A model generated the notes under the pieces. The model was given only the letters and a program-made list of their open reading frames with translations, searched no databases and was not told the DNA's origin. From the NCBI GenBank assembly GCA_003279775.1, contig QCGW01000010.1, positions 1-36,636 of the forward strand: 36,636 nucleotides of DNA, written 5' to 3'. Made by a program: the position numbers and the translations under genes. Shown here one piece after another: positions 18,551 to 31,512 of the stretch. The stretch is from Pelagibacteraceae bacterium AG-390-A23 (GTDB lineage: Bacteria; Pseudomonadota; Alphaproteobacteria; Pelagibacterales; Pelagibacteraceae). Positions within the stretch are counted from its first letter, which is position 1; each line of letters starts with the position of its first letter.

Positions 18551-21469
18551 ATGTCTTCATCAAAAAATCTTGATTTCGAAAAAACTTCATTTTTAAACAA
18601 ATCTAATAGTGCATTTATAGAAGAAATGTATTTAAAGTTTGTAAATAAAGATGCTGATCTTCCAAAAAGTTGGGCAAATTATTTTGAGGGAATTGGTGAA
18701 GAATTAAATGTTATAGCAAAAGAAATTAATGGTCCATCATGGGGACCTACTAAAAAAAAGATTGATATTGATGAATTACAAAAAAAAATAGAAGAACAAG
18801 ATAAAAATGATTTTGATAATGTCAAATTAGACACTTCAGAAAAATTTAATTTTCAATTACTTGCTGACTCAAATAAAGATTCTATTAGTGCTGTAGCATT
18901 AATTAGAGCATATAGACTAAGAGGACATTTATTAGCGGATCTTGATCCTTTAGAAATGAGAGAGTCAGAATATCTAGATGAGCTTCATCCAGATTTTTAC
19001 GGTTTTAAAAAAGAAAATTACGATAAGAAAATTTTTCTAAACGGGGTAATCAATCGTAAATATGCAAATATAAGAGAAATACTTAAGTTTATGAAGAAAA
19101 CCTACTGTGGAAAAATAGGTTATGAGTTCATGCATATTTCAAACCCAGATGAAAGAAAGTGGTTTAGGGACAGGATAGAGCAAGATAAAAATGCACTTCA
19201 ATTTACAAAAAATGGTAAAGAGGCAATTTTAAATAAATTGGTACAGGCAGAAGGATTTGAAAAATTTTTAGCTACAAAGTATGTGGGAACAAAAAGATTT
19301 GGTTTAGATGGTGGTGAAAGTTTAATACCTGCTCTTGAACAAATAATAAAAATTGGTGGTCAAAACAATATAAAAGAAGTTAAAATAGGTATGTCTCATA
19401 GAGGTAGGCTTAACGTTTTGGCAAACGTTTTACAAAAATCTTACAAAAAAATTTTTAATGAGTTTGCTGGTGAGTTTAGTACTGATTCTGAAGATAGTGC
19501 TGGAGATGTAAAATATCATCTTGGAGCGTCGTCTGATAGAGAATTTGATGGAAATTCAGTACATGTCAGTTTAACAGATAATCCTTCTCATTTAGAAGCT
19601 GTTAACCCAGTTGTTTTAGGTCAAACAAGAGCTAAACAATTTTTTCATAAAGACCGTGAAAGAAATAAAGTTATACCTATTCTTATTCATGGGGATGCAG
19701 CCTTTGCTGGTCAAGGAGTTGTAGCAGAATGTTTTGCAATGTCTGGACTACCAGGACATAACACTGGAGGAACAATTCATATTATTGTTAATAACCAGAT
19801 AGGATTTACTACTAGCCCAAGATTTGCGAGGTCTTCACCTTATCCATCTGATGTTGCAAAAATGGTAGAGGCTCCAATTCTTCATGTTAATGGTGATGAT
19901 CCAGAAGCAGTTGTTTATGCAACTAGAATAGCAACAGAATTTCGATTAAAATTTAATAGAGACGTTGTAGTAGATTTAATTTGTTATAGAAGATTTGGAC
20001 ATAACGAGGGAGATGAGCCTTCATTTACTCAACCTTTAATGTATAAAAAAATTAGATCTCATCCCAGTGTTTACAAAATTTATGGAAATAAATTAGTAAA
20101 CGAAAAATCTATAACTGAAGAATTATTAAATCAAAATGTTAAATCATTTAAAGATTTACTTGATGAACAATACAAAAGTGCAAAAGATTATAAACCTAAA
20201 ATAGAATGGTTTGAGGGAACATGGTCAAGATATAAACCTGAAAGAGGCAAAGATAAGAGGGGCATAACAGGTTTCGATGAAAATAAATTAAAAATAATCT
20301 CAGGTAAAATAAATGGTATTCCTGAGGAAAAAAATATTCACAAGACTATCTCTAAAATATTTAATGCCAGAAAAGAAAGTATCGAAAAAGGTACTGGAAT
20401 CGATTGGTCTTCAGCTGAATCTTTAGCTTTTGGATCTTTGCTAGAAGAGGGATATCCAGTTAGGCTTGTAGGACAAGACTCTGGAAGAGGAACATTCAGT
20501 CAACGACATTCTGTTTTAAGAAATCAAATAGATAATTCTAGGTACATTCCACTGAATAATATTTCTAAAAATCAAAAGCAATTTGAAGTAGTAGATAGTT
20601 TTTTATCTGAACTTGCGGTTTTAGGTTTTGAATATGGTTATAGTCTAGTAGAGCCAAACACACTTACTCTTTGGGAAGCACAATTCGGTGACTTTGCTAA
20701 TGGAGCTCAAGTAGTAATTGATCAATTTATTGCATCTGGTGAGAGAAAATGGAATAGAGCATCTGGTATAGTAATGTTGTTACCTCACGGATATGAAGGA
20801 CAAGGACCAGAACATTCTTCAGCAAGATTAGAAAGATTTTTACAATTATGCTCAAACGATAATATGCAAGTAATGAACTGCACAACCCCAGCAAATTATT
20901 TTCATGCTTTAAGAAGACAAATGCATAGGAGTTTCAGAAAGCCACTAATTATAATGACACCAAAATCATTATTAAGAAATAAGTATTGTGTTTCAAATTT
21001 AGAAGATTTTAACAAAAAAAATACTTTCCATAGAGTATTGTGGGATCATGCTATAGATCCTAAGTCTAAAGGATTTATTAAACTAAAAGAAAGTTCTAAA
21101 ATAAGAAAAGTAATTCTTTGTTCTGGAAAAGTATATTTTGATTTGTTAGACGCCAGAGAAAAGCTTAAAAGAGATGATGTAGTGATGTATAGAATTGAAC
21201 AATTGTATCCATTTCCAGCAAAAGCTTTGGTTAAGGAGTTAAAACCGTACTCCAAAAATGCTGAATTCTTTTGGTGTCAAGAAGAACCAAAAAATATGGG
21301 TGCTTGGTTTTCAGTTAGAGATTATATCCAATGGACATTAGACACTTTAAAGGCTAATAATAATAAAATTTCTTATATAGGAAGAAGCCCAGACGCAACT
21401 CCTGCAACAGGATATGCCAAAAGGCATAATTCTCAACAACAAGAAATAATTAACAAGGTATTTGATTAA
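18551..21469 (+). CDS. sucA: 2-oxoglutarate dehydrogenase E1 component
   Basis: SucA is the thiamine diphosphate-dependent E1 that decarboxylates 2-oxoglutarate and passes the succinyl group to the SucB lipoyl arm. The 972-aa protein is full length. The N-terminal E2-binding region has [11 protein letters not shown] and WANYFEG. The catalytic core includes [28 protein letters not shown], the thiamine-site [13 protein letters not shown] and [11 protein letters not shown]. The C-terminal part has [23 protein letters not shown] and [19 protein letters not shown] segments. SucB follows within five bases and lpdA is next, giving a complete complex from one transcript. Nothing unusual. Confidence 0.98.
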   Translation: MSSSKNLDFEKTSFLNKSNSAFIEEMYLKFVNKDADLPKSWANYFEGIGEELNVIAKEINGPSWGPTKKKIDIDELQKKIEEQDKNDFDNVKLDTSEKFNFQLLADSNKDSISAVALIRAYRLRGHLLADLDPLEMRESEYLDELHPDFYGFKKENYDKKIFLNGVINRKYANIREILKFMKKTYCGKIGYEFMHISNPDERKWFRDRIEQDKNALQFTKNGKEAILNKLVQAEGFEKFLATKYVGTKRFGLDGGESLIPALEQIIKIGGQNNIKEVKIGMSHRGRLNVLANVLQKSYKKIFNEFAGEFSTDSEDSAGDVKYHLGASSDREFDGNSVHVSLTDNPSHLEAVNPVVLGQTRAKQFFHKDRERNKVIPILIHGDAAFAGQGVVAECFAMSGLPGHNTGGTIHIIVNNQIGFTTSPRFARSSPYPSDVAKMVEAPILHVNGDDPEAVVYATRIATEFRLKFNRDVVVDLICYRRFGHNEGDEPSFTQPLMYKKIRSHPSVYKIYGNKLVNEKSITEELLNQNVKSFKDLLDEQYKSAKDYKPKIEWFEGTWSRYKPERGKDKRGITGFDENKLKIISGKINGIPEEKNIHKTISKIFNARKESIEKGTGIDWSSAESLAFGSLLEEGYPVRLVGQDSGRGTFSQRHSVLRNQIDNSRYIPLNNISKNQKQFEVVDSFLSELAVLGFEYGYSLVEPNTLTLWEAQFGDFANGAQVVIDQFIASGERKWNRASGIVMLLPHGYEGQGPEHSSARLERFLQLCSNDNMQVMNCTTPANYFHALRRQMHRSFRKPLIIMTPKSLLRNKYCVSNLEDFNKKNTFHRVLWDHAIDPKSKGFIKLKESSKIRKVILCSGKVYFDLLDAREKLKRDDVVMYRIEQLYPFPAKALVKELKPYSKNAEFFWCQEEPKNMGAWFSVRDYIQWTLDTLKANNNKISYIGRSPDATPATGYAKRHNSQQQEIINKVFD

Positions 21470-21474
21470 TTTTA

Positions 21475-22773
21475 ATGAGTGAAAAAATAGTAGTCCCAGT
21501 TCTTGGTGAAAGTATAACAGAAGCGACTGTTGCAAAATGGTTAAAAAATGCAGGTGATACAGTCGAAGCAGATGAGCCAATTGTAGAACTTGAGACAGAC
21601 AAAGTAAACTTAGAAGTGCCATCTCCAATTTCTGGTGTGTTAATAGAGATAAATTCACAAGATGGATCGGTTGTTGAAGTAGGAGCATTATTAGGTTCTG
21701 TATCAGCAGAAGGTGGAGCGGTTAAATCTGCGCGACAAACCCAAAAAGAAATCAAGCAAGAGGAAATAGTTCCTGCAGAGAGTAATGTAATAAAATTAGA
21801 TGCAAATAAAAAAGAACCAAAAGTTTTTGAAGAAAAAGAGATAGAAAAACACAAAGAGAAACCATTGGTTTTAACTGAGGAAGTTAAACCAGATGTTGCT
21901 CCTAAAAGAAATGTTAATCCAACCTTGTCTCCAGCAGTGAGAAAAATAGTAACTGAGAATAATATCGATATTAATTCAATTCAAGGCTCAGGAAAAGATG
22001 GGAGAGTTTTAAAAGGAGATTTAATAAGTTTGATGGGTGCAAATCCAAAACCATCTGAAAGAAAAATTCAATATGGTGAAGAAGAACGAATTAAGATGAC
22101 TAGGTTGAGACAGACTATTGCAAAAAGATTAAAACAAGCCCAAGAGAATGCTGCTCTTTTAACAACATTTAACGAAGTTGATATGAGCAGTGTGATGGAA
22201 ATGAGGAAAGAAAATCAAGAGGATTTTCAAACTCGTTATGGAATAAAATTAGGATTTATGTCTTTCTTTGTAAAAGCGTGTGTGGTTGCTTTAAAAAATT
22301 TCCCTGCGGTGAATGCTGAAATAGAAGGAGATGAGATTGTCTATAAAAACTATTACAATATTAGCTTTGCTGTTGGAACAGATAAGGGTTTGGTTGTTCC
22401 AGTTTTGAGAAATGCAGATGAATTATCCTTTGCTGATATTGAAAAAAATATTAAAGAAATTTCAGAAAAAGCTCGGGATGGAAAGCTAACGATTGAAGAT
22501 CTCCAGGGAGGAACATTTACAATAAGTAATGGAGGCGTGTATGGGTCTATGCTTTCAACTCCAATACTAAATTTACCTCAATCTGGAGTGTTGGGCATGC
22601 ATAATATAGTGGAAAGACCTGTTGTTGTAGACGGTGAAATCAAAATAAGACCAATTATGTATTTAGCATTATCATATGATCACAGAATTATTGATGGAAA
22701 AGAATCTGTATCTTTCCTTAAAATGATTAAAGAAAATTTAGAGGACCCTAGAAGGTTGTTTTTAGATATTTAA
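21475..22773 (+). CDS. sucB: Dihydrolipoyl succinyltransferase, 2-oxoglutarate dehydrogenase E2
   Basis: SucB carries the lipoyl arm and transfers succinyl to CoA. The 432-aa protein has one lipoyl domain (about 1-78) with lipoylated K43 in [11 protein letters not shown], a charged Lys/Glu-rich linker (about 85-140) in place of the more common Ala/Pro linker, a peripheral-subunit-binding domain (about 145-182, [12 protein letters not shown] and [12 protein letters not shown]), and the acyltransferase domain ending in SYDHRIIDG with catalytic His403 and Asp407. Location between sucA and lpdA makes succinyl, not acetyl, the expected substrate. lpdA starts at the base after the stop. Confidence 0.97.
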   Translation: MSEKIVVPVLGESITEATVAKWLKNAGDTVEADEPIVELETDKVNLEVPSPISGVLIEINSQDGSVVEVGALLGSVSAEGGAVKSARQTQKEIKQEEIVPAESNVIKLDANKKEPKVFEEKEIEKHKEKPLVLTEEVKPDVAPKRNVNPTLSPAVRKIVTENNIDINSIQGSGKDGRVLKGDLISLMGANPKPSERKIQYGEEERIKMTRLRQTIAKRLKQAQENAALLTTFNEVDMSSVMEMRKENQEDFQTRYGIKLGFMSFFVKACVVALKNFPAVNAEIEGDEIVYKNYYNISFAVGTDKGLVVPVLRNADELSFADIEKNIKEISEKARDGKLTIEDLQGGTFTISNGGVYGSMLSTPILNLPQSGVLGMHNIVERPVVVDGEIKIRPIMYLALSYDHRIIDGKESVSFLKMIKENLEDPRRLFLDI

Positions 22774-24174
22774 ATGTCAGAAAAATTTCAAGCTGTAGTT
22801 ATTGGAGGTGGACCGGGTGGTTATGTCTGTGCAATCAGACTTGCTCAATTAGGATTAAAAACTGCATGTATAGAGTCTAGAGGTTCTTTGGGAGGTACTT
22901 GTTTAAACGTTGGTTGTATCCCATCAAAAAGCTTACTTAATCTGTCTGAAGAATTTCATAAAGTAAAAAATTTAGCAAACAAAGGTATTGAAGTTGGTGA
23001 AGTAAAATTAAATTTAGACAAAATGATGAAAAGCAAAGATAAAGCTGTAACAGTTCTTACCAAAGGTGTTGAATTTCTTTTGAAAAAAAACAAAGTTAGT
23101 TACTTTAAAGGACACGGAAGTTTTAAATCAAAAAATGAAATTTTAATAAAGGATGATAAAAATAAAGAAACTGTCATCCAATCAGAAAAAACAGTTATTG
23201 CAACAGGATCAGTTCCAGTTTCATTACCAGGAATAGAAATAGATGAGAAAACAATTGTCTCATCAACAGGTGCCTTAAAGTTAGAAAAGGTACCTAAGAA
23301 AATGGTTGTAGTAGGAGGAGGCTATATAGGATTGGAGATGGGATCTGTATGGTCTAGACTTGGAGCAGAGGTGCAAGTTGTTGAATTTTTAGATCATATT
23401 ACACCTGGAATGGATAAAGAAATTTCTTCAGAATTTATGAAAATTTTAAAAAAACAGGGAATGAAATTTAATATGCAAAATAAAGTTGAAACAATTAAAA
23501 AAAATCCAGCAGGTGCAGTGGTTTCAACAGTAGATAAAGATGGTAATAAAAATAATTTTGAGTGTGATGTTGTTTTGATTTCTGTAGGTAGAAAACCTAA
23601 TACAGATGGTTTGAACTTAGAGTCTGTAGGAGTAGATCTTGATGAAAGAAATAGAATTAAAACTGATAAAATTTTTAAGACTAACGTTGAAAACATTTAT
23701 GCAATAGGTGATGTAATTGTTGGTCCAATGCTTGCACATAAAGCGGAGGACGAAGGTATAGCGGTTGCAGAAAACATAGTTGGTCAATCTGGACATGTAA
23801 ATTACGATACAATCCCAGGGGTAGTTTATACAACACCAGAAGTAGCATCAATCGGTAAAACTGAGGAACAATTAAAAGAATTAAATAAAAAATATAAAGT
23901 AGGGAAATTTTCGTTTATGGCTAATTCAAGAGCCAAGGCCATAGATGATGCAGAAGGTTTTGTTAAAATTTTAGCTGATGAGCAAACAGATAAAGTATTA
24001 GGTGCACATATAATTGGACCTCATGCAGGAGAATTAATTGCAGAGATTGGTGTTGCAATGGAATTTGGTGCAAGTGCAGAAGATATCGCCCGAACTTGTC
24101 ATGCTCATCCAACTTTTTCTGAAGCAGTTAAAGAAGCTGCTTTATCAGTAGATAAAAGAGCAATACACTCTTAA
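22774..24174 (+). CDS. lpdA: Dihydrolipoamide dehydrogenase (E3)
   Basis: E3 reoxidises dihydrolipoamide with FAD and NAD+. The 466-aa protein has the FAD-binding [17 protein letters not shown] at 11-27, the redox-active disulfide C43/C48 in [14 protein letters not shown], the NAD-binding [17 protein letters not shown], the FAD segment YAIGDVI, and the C-terminal [13 protein letters not shown] with the active-site histidine. It is the last gene of the mdh-sucCDAB block and may also serve other E3-dependent complexes encoded elsewhere. The stop is followed by a T run and an inverted repeat that covers the priA start. Confidence 0.98.
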   Translation: MSEKFQAVVIGGGPGGYVCAIRLAQLGLKTACIESRGSLGGTCLNVGCIPSKSLLNLSEEFHKVKNLANKGIEVGEVKLNLDKMMKSKDKAVTVLTKGVEFLLKKNKVSYFKGHGSFKSKNEILIKDDKNKETVIQSEKTVIATGSVPVSLPGIEIDEKTIVSSTGALKLEKVPKKMVVVGGGYIGLEMGSVWSRLGAEVQVVEFLDHITPGMDKEISSEFMKILKKQGMKFNMQNKVETIKKNPAGAVVSTVDKDGNKNNFECDVVLISVGRKPNTDGLNLESVGVDLDERNRIKTDKIFKTNVENIYAIGDVIVGPMLAHKAEDEGIAVAENIVGQSGHVNYDTIPGVVYTTPEVASIGKTEEQLKELNKKYKVGKFSFMANSRAKAIDDAEGFVKILADEQTDKVLGAHIIGPHAGELIAEIGVAMEFGASAEDIARTCHAHPTFSEAVKEAALSVDKRAIHS

Positions 24175-24179
24175 TTTTT

Positions 24180-24202
24180 TTTCATATTATAAAAATATGA
24201 AA
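24180..24202. repeat. Perfect 9-bp inverted repeat across the priA start codon
   Basis: tttcatatt (24180-24188) and aatatgaaa (24194-24202) are exact reverse complements separated by five bases. The right arm contains the priA ATG at 24197-24199, and the left arm adjoins a T run just after the lpdA stop. In RNA this would be a hairpin with the start codon in the stem, though only one of nine pairs is G-C. It could reduce priA translation or be an AT-rich coincidence. It is not a strong terminator, as no T run follows. Confidence 0.6.
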
Positions 24203-26152
24203 TATCCGATTCTCGTACCAAATATTTTTAATCATCCATTTACTTATGAAAGTAATTTAACTCTTAAAGTTGGAGATTATGTAATGGTACCTTTTGGAAA
24301 ATCAAAAATTACTGGTGTTGTTTGGGATGAATTTGAAAAAAATAATAATAAAAATTTTAAGACTAAAAAGGTAATCAAGAAATTAAACGTTACTCCATTA
24401 AAAAAAAATACAATTAATTTTTTAAATTGGTTTGCAGAATATAATCTTATCCCAAAAGGTATGGCATTAAAGTTAGTGCTCTTAAGTAGTGATGCGGTAG
24501 AGAACAAAGAAACTCAACTTTATCAAATATTTGATAGCAAAATTAAGCAAAACTTAATCAAGCTGTCTAGTGATCAAAATAAATCTCTAAAAAAAATGAA
24601 TGTTTCAAATAAAAAATTTAGAGTTCATGTTTTACAAGGCACAACTGGATCAGGAAAAACTTTAGTTTATTTTGAAGCATTAAAACCACTGATAGAGAAG
24701 GGTTTTCAAGGATTAATTTTATTACCAGAAATAGGTTTAACTAGTCAGTTTGAACAAAAATTTTCAGAATATTTTGGTTTTAAGCCCGCAGTTTGGCACT
24801 CAGGTATTTCAAAAAAAAAGAAAGAATTGATTTGGAGTGGCGTTTCTAATGGTAAAATAAAAATAATTATTGGTGCAAGGTCTTCATTGTTTTTACCATT
24901 CAAAAAATTAGGAATGATAATTGTTGATGAGGAACATGATCAATCATTTAAACAAGATGAAGGCATAACCTACAATGCTCGTGATATGGCAATTTCTAGA
25001 GCATCTTTTGAAAACATTCCAATAAATTTGATTACTGCTGTTCCTTCAATAGAAACTTTTGAAAATATTAAAAAGGGTAAATACGAGGTTTCTAGATTAA
25101 ATGAAAGATATCAAAATGCAGCTTTACCTAATTATGAAATTATTAATTTAAATAATACCAAACTTGAAAAACAATCATGGCTATCAAATGAAATTATTGA
25201 AAAAGTTAATTTACATTTGCAAAAAAAAGATCAAGTTTTGTTTTTTTTAAACAGAAGGGGTTTTTCTCCAAATGCTTTATGTAATAAGTGTTTTACAAGT
25301 TTTACATGTCCAAATTGTAGTATCAATTTAGTTTATCATAAAAATAAAAATAACTTATTATGTCATTATTGTGGATTCAAATCCGATCTTGAAAGGGACT
25401 GTACAAAAGAAGGCAATTGTGAATTTATATTTAGCGGCCCTGGTGTTGAGAGAATTTCAGAAGAGGTAAAAAGAAAATTCCCTGGAAAAAAAATAGAGAT
25501 TTTTTCAAGTGACACAATGAATAAAAAAGATTCTAAAGAAAAAATAGATAAAATTATTAATAATGAAACGCATATTTTGGTTGGAACTCAATTAATTTCA
25601 AAAGGTTTTCATTTTCCAAGTTTAAATTGCATTGTAGTTGTTGATATCGATCTTTCATCTCAAGGACATGATTTAAGAGGTGCAGAAAAAAATTTGCAGC
25701 TCTATCATCAACTTTCAGGACGTGCAGGAAGAACAGGAAAGCCAGCAACAGTATACTTTCAAACTTATGAAAATAATACTAAGATGATTTCAGAAATTAC
25801 AAGTAAAAATCCAGATATTTTTTTAGAAAGAGAACTAGACATAAGAAAAAAAAATAAACTACCTCCATTTCAAAGGTTTATTTCTTTAATCTTAACAGGA
25901 GATAATGAAATTAAATTAGAAAAAGAAGCTATTAATTTTAAAAATTTCATTGAAAATAAAATTGAAGGAAAAATATTAGGGCCTGTGAATGCCCCATTAT
26001 TTAGATTAAAGAGAAAATTTAGAATTAGATTTTTAATCAGAGGTTTAAAATCCATGAAACTACAAAGCTCTCTTGCAAAAATTATTCCAAAATATAAATT
26101 TTCTTCTGGAATAAAACTTTCAGTTGATGTTGACCCAATTAACTTCAATTAA
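24197..26152 (+). CDS. priA: Primosomal protein N' (PriA helicase), compact form
   Basis: PriA is a DNA helicase that restarts collapsed replication forks. The 651-aa protein has a short 3'-DNA-binding domain (about 1-100), Walker A GTTGSGKT at 148-155, Walker B DEEH at 244-247, eight zinc-ribbon cysteines (C362, C365, C371, C374, C389, C392, C402, C408), and helicase motif VI in HQLSGRAGRTGKP. E. coli PriA is about 732 aa with Walker A roughly 75 residues further along, so the winged-helix region seems lost or reduced to about residues 105-135. Motif III, usually SATPS, reads TAVPS (280-284). The last zinc pair is spaced C-x5-C rather than C-x2-C. No Shine-Dalgarno is seen. Location just before atpH is typical in alphaproteobacteria. 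Confidence 0.94.
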   Translation: MKYPILVPNIFNHPFTYESNLTLKVGDYVMVPFGKSKITGVVWDEFEKNNNKNFKTKKVIKKLNVTPLKKNTINFLNWFAEYNLIPKGMALKLVLLSSDAVENKETQLYQIFDSKIKQNLIKLSSDQNKSLKKMNVSNKKFRVHVLQGTTGSGKTLVYFEALKPLIEKGFQGLILLPEIGLTSQFEQKFSEYFGFKPAVWHSGISKKKKELIWSGVSNGKIKIIIGARSSLFLPFKKLGMIIVDEEHDQSFKQDEGITYNARDMAISRASFENIPINLITAVPSIETFENIKKGKYEVSRLNERYQNAALPNYEIINLNNTKLEKQSWLSNEIIEKVNLHLQKKDQVLFFLNRRGFSPNALCNKCFTSFTCPNCSINLVYHKNKNNLLCHYCGFKSDLERDCTKEGNCEFIFSGPGVERISEEVKRKFPGKKIEIFSSDTMNKKDSKEKIDKIINNETHILVGTQLISKGFHFPSLNCIVVVDIDLSSQGHDLRGAEKNLQLYHQLSGRAGRTGKPATVYFQTYENNTKMISEITSKNPDIFLERELDIRKKNKLPPFQRFISLILTGDNEIKLEKEAINFKNFIENKIEGKILGPVNAPLFRLKRKFRIRFLIRGLKSMKLQSSLAKIIPKYKFSSGIKLSVDVDPINFN

Positions 26153-26156
26153 CCGC

Positions 26157-26174
26157 AAAAAAGAGGCCTTTTTT
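26157..26174 (+). terminator. Candidate weak terminator after priA
   Basis: Five bases after the priA stop, six A's and a G pair with a C and six T's around an AGGC loop, giving a seven-pair stem ending in a T run. It has the shape of an intrinsic terminator, but with one G-C pair the stem is weak. It is plausible as the end of the long TCA/priA transcript before a separate atp promoter. Confidence 0.35.
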
Positions 26175-26187
26175 ACAAATCCGCTAC

Positions 26188-26216
26188 TTGAAGACATAAG
26201 GGTCATATGCTATTTA
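26188..26216 (+). promoter_or_regulatory. Candidate sigma-70 promoter for the atpHAGDC operon
   Basis: In the only gap over 100 bases, TTGAAG (26188-26193) and TATTTA (26211-26216) are 17 bases apart, ideal -35/-10 spacing, though the -10 matches the consensus only partly. atpH begins 44 bases beyond. The same gap has a TTGAAGA/TCTTCAA inverted pair (26188-26194 and 26236-26242), so part of it could instead be leader structure. This is a proposal from spacing and position only. Confidence 0.35.
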
Positions 26217-26260
26217 GGGCGTGATTTTTAAATAATCTTCAACATTATAGAGGAACCAAG

Positions 26261-26818
26261 TTGAGTAAAGACACCGGATTTTCAATAACTTCAGCTGAAA
26301 GGTATTCTCTTGCGCTTTTTGAACTTTCAGAGGAAAACAATCTTTTAAGTCAGATCGAAGATCAGTCTTCATCTATTCTTAATTTAATTGATCAAAGTGA
26401 AGATTTTTCTAATTTGATTAAAGATCCAACTACAAGCCAAGAAGATTTACTGAAAGTAATAAATACAATCTCTGAAAATAATAAATTTGAGTCTTTATTT
26501 AAAAATTTTTTAAGTTTTTTAATCCAAAAAAGACGTTTCTTTTTTATTGAACGTATCCTTAAAAGCTTTATTGAAATTTGTTCAAGAAAAAGAGGTGAAC
26601 TTAAGGCAGAATTAAAATCAGCAAAAGAATTATCTAATGAAGAAATTGCAAAAATTACAGAGGAGTTAACAAAAAATTTTAGCTCAAAAATAAAATTAAA
26701 CTACAAACATGATGAAAGTTTAATAGGAGGTTTGGTAGTACAAGTAGGAAGTACTATGGTCGATACCTCAATTAAAAATAAATTACAACAAATCGAAAAT
26801 AGAATGATAGAGGCATAA
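26261..26818 (+). CDS. atpH: ATP synthase F1 delta subunit
   Basis: The delta subunit joins the top of F1 to the peripheral stalk. The 185-aa length is normal. It is helical at the N-terminus (ITSAERYSLALFELSEE) and ends with the family C-terminal segment ESLIGGLVVQVGSTMVDTSIKNKLQQI in several conserved blocks. Start choice: TTG at 26261, supported by TAGAGG at 26248-26253, seven bases upstream and one of the better ribosome binding sites in the window. No upstream ATG is available in frame. It heads atpHAGDC, with atpA starting at the base after the stop. The F0 genes are not here, as is usual in alphaproteobacteria. Confidence 0.95.
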   Translation: MSKDTGFSITSAERYSLALFELSEENNLLSQIEDQSSSILNLIDQSEDFSNLIKDPTTSQEDLLKVINTISENNKFESLFKNFLSFLIQKRRFFFIERILKSFIEICSRKRGELKAELKSAKELSNEEIAKITEELTKNFSSKIKLNYKHDESLIGGLVVQVGSTMVDTSIKNKLQQIENRMIEA

Positions 26819-28354
26819 ATGGAAATAAATCCTTCAGAAGTTACAAAAATATTAAAAGAACAAATTAAAAATTTTGGTGATAAAGCAGAAGTTACAGAAG
26901 TTGGTCAAGTTTTATCAGTTGGAGACGGTATTGCTAGGATTTATGGTTTGGATAATGTTCAAGCTGGTGAAATGGTAGAGTTTGCAGATGGTTCAAAAGG
27001 TATGGCTCTAAACTTAGAAAGTGAAAACGTTGGTGTCGTAATTTTTGGTGATGACAGAAATGTTAAAGAAGGGGATGTAGTAAAAAGAACTGGTAATATT
27101 GTTGATACTCCAGTTGGAAAAGAATTATTAGGAAGAGTAGTGGATGGTTTAGGAAATCCTATCGATGGAAAAGGACCATTAGATAAAGGAATTAAAAAAA
27201 GCAGGGTTGAAGTAAAAGCTCCTGGTATTATTCCACGACAATCAGTAAGTGAACCAATGCAAACTGGTCTCAAGTCAATTGATAGTCTAGTTCCAATTGG
27301 AAGAGGGCAAAGGGAATTAATTATTGGTGATAGACAAACTGGTAAAACAGCAGTTGCAGTAGATGCAATTATTAATCAAAAAAAAATCAATGAATCTGGT
27401 GATGAAAAACAAAAACTGTATTGTATATACGTTGCAGTTGGACAAAAAAGATCAACAGTAAGACAAATTCAAAAAACATTAGAAGAAGCTGGAGCTATGG
27501 AGTACACAACAATCGTTGCTGCTACTGCATCTGACTCTGCTCCTTTACAATTCTTAGCACCGTATACAGGTTGTACGATGGGTGAGTATTTTAGAGATAA
27601 TGGAATGCATGCGTTAATAATTTATGATGATTTGTCTAAACAAGCAGTTGCTTATAGACAAATGTCATTGCTATTAAGAAGACCCCCGGGACGTGAAGCT
27701 TATCCTGGAGATGTATTTTATCTTCATAGTAGATTACTTGAAAGAGCAGCTAAATTAAGTGACGAACATGGTGGTGGATCACTTACTGCACTGCCAATTA
27801 TTGAAACACAAGGTGGAGACGTATCCGCGTTCATTCCAACTAACGTTATTTCAATTACAGACGGACAAATTTTCCTTGAAACAGAACTATTTAACCAAGG
27901 TATAAGACCTGCAATTAACGTAGGTTTATCAGTATCTAGGGTTGGTTCATCAGCTCAAACTAAAGCGATGAAAAAAGTTTCTGGTTCAATGAAACTAGAG
28001 TTAGCACAATATAGAGAAATGGCAGCTTTTGCTCAATTTGGATCTGATTTAGATGCATCTACTCAGCAACTTTTAAATAGAGGCTCTAAACTAACTGAAC
28101 TTTTAAAACAAAAACAATATTCACCTATGACTGTTGCAGAACAAGTTATTTCAGTATTTTGCGGAGTTAAAGGTTATCTGGACGATATAGATCTAAAAGA
28201 TGTTGCTGAATTTGAGAGCAAGATTATTGAAAAATGTAAATCAGATAAGCCTGAAATTATAGAGTCAATTTTAACTTCAGGAAAACTTGAGGAAGATAAA
28301 GAAAAATTACTTGTTGAGGTAATCACTCAATTAAAAGGAAATTTTAAATCTTAA
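26819..28354 (+). CDS. atpA: ATP synthase F1 alpha subunit
   Basis: The non-catalytic nucleotide-binding subunit of the F1 hexamer. The 511-aa protein has the beta-barrel segment [21 protein letters not shown] at about 35-55, Walker A GDRQTGKT at 170-177, the [13 protein letters not shown] segment, the alpha-subunit arginine-finger region [10 protein letters not shown], and a complete C-terminal helical domain. It abuts atpH directly and precedes atpG by six bases. No unusual residues seen. Confidence 0.98.
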   Translation: MEINPSEVTKILKEQIKNFGDKAEVTEVGQVLSVGDGIARIYGLDNVQAGEMVEFADGSKGMALNLESENVGVVIFGDDRNVKEGDVVKRTGNIVDTPVGKELLGRVVDGLGNPIDGKGPLDKGIKKSRVEVKAPGIIPRQSVSEPMQTGLKSIDSLVPIGRGQRELIIGDRQTGKTAVAVDAIINQKKINESGDEKQKLYCIYVAVGQKRSTVRQIQKTLEEAGAMEYTTIVAATASDSAPLQFLAPYTGCTMGEYFRDNGMHALIIYDDLSKQAVAYRQMSLLLRRPPGREAYPGDVFYLHSRLLERAAKLSDEHGGGSLTALPIIETQGGDVSAFIPTNVISITDGQIFLETELFNQGIRPAINVGLSVSRVGSSAQTKAMKKVSGSMKLELAQYREMAAFAQFGSDLDASTQQLLNRGSKLTELLKQKQYSPMTVAEQVISVFCGVKGYLDDIDLKDVAEFESKIIEKCKSDKPEIIESILTSGKLEEDKEKLLVEVITQLKGNFKS

Positions 28355-28360
28355 TAATTT

Positions 28361-30653
<2,293 letters not shown>

Positions 30654-30654
<1 letters not shown>

Positions 30655-31046
30655 TGAGCGAAGAGTTTAAAGTTGAAATAGTAAATCCTGAAAAATCTTT
30701 TTTAGTAAAAGATGATGTTTCAGAAGTTGTGGTCCCTGCTTTTGAAGGAGAGATGGGAATATTGAAGGATCATATTTCTATTATTTCCTTTTTGAAACCT
30801 GGGATAATTAAGATTTTATCTAAATCAGGAGATGAAAATTACTATGTTGAAGATGGAATCGTTGAGTTTAAAAATAACAATCTATCTATTTTAACAAGTA
30901 CAATTTTTAATCTTGCTGATATGGACAAATCAAAGCAACAAGATTTACTTAAAGAGGCAGAAGAAGAGGCTAATAAAACTGATATTAATGATCAATCTAA
31001 ATATTTAGCAGATCAAAAAGTTGAAGTTTTAAAAACTCTAAATTAA
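30654..31046 (+). CDS. atpC: ATP synthase F1 epsilon subunit
   Basis: The epsilon subunit binds the central stalk and can restrain ATP hydrolysis. The 130-aa protein has the beta-sandwich domain (about 1-85; KVEIVNPEKSF, VPAFEGEMGILKDHI) and a charged helical C-terminal region (about 90-130). It overlaps the atpD stop by one base. Its 3' end overlaps that of the convergent rppH by nine bases with no visible terminator between them, so antisense read-through in both directions is likely. Confidence 0.95.
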
Positions 31047-31511
31047 TTTTTTTACTTTTTCTTTCAGTTCTTTATAAACATGATGTTTAAAATCAACCAC
31101 AACATCAGTAATTAAATCTAGGTCAATCCACTTCCAATCTAAAAACTCTGGATTAGTTGTATTAATATTTATTTCACTATCATTTCCAATAAATCGCATT
31201 AAAAACCATTTTTGCTTTTGACCTTTGTATTTACCTTTCCATATAATACCTAGTAATCTATCAGGCAAATCATAGGTTAATGTACCATCTAGTTTTTTTA
31301 TAAGTTCTACGCTTTTGATACTTGTTTCTTCCTCTAGTTCTCTAAATGCAGCTTTTAAATTATCCTCTCCCTCATCAACACCACCCTGAGGCATTTGCCA
31401 AAAATTTTTAGGATTATCTATTCTTTTTGCTACGAATACTTTATTTTCTTTATTCAATAACACAATTCCGACCCCACTTCTCAGTGGTAAATCTTTAAAA
31501 TTTTTATTCAT
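31038..31511 (-). CDS. rppH: RNA pyrophosphohydrolase, Nudix family (RppH)
   Basis: RppH removes pyrophosphate from 5'-triphosphate RNA ends, starting mRNA decay. The 157-aa protein has the RppH-type FWQMPQGGVDEGED leading into the Nudix box, with RELEEE supplying the metal-binding glutamates. The usual glycine after the box is serine (EEETSI). The N-terminus RSGVGIVLLNKENKVFVAKR is typical. It is the last gene of the - strand run. Its 3' end overlaps atpC tail to tail. Another Nudix hydrolase is possible, but the MPQGG motif and context after ctpA favour RppH. Confidence 0.93.
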   Translation of the reverse strand: MNKNFKDLPLRSGVGIVLLNKENKVFVAKRIDNPKNFWQMPQGGVDEGEDNLKAAFRELEEETSIKSVELIKKLDGTLTYDLPDRLLGIIWKGKYKGQKQKWFLMRFIGNDSEININTTNPEFLDWKWIDLDLITDVVVDFKHHVYKELKEKVKKLI

Positions 31512-31512
31512 A

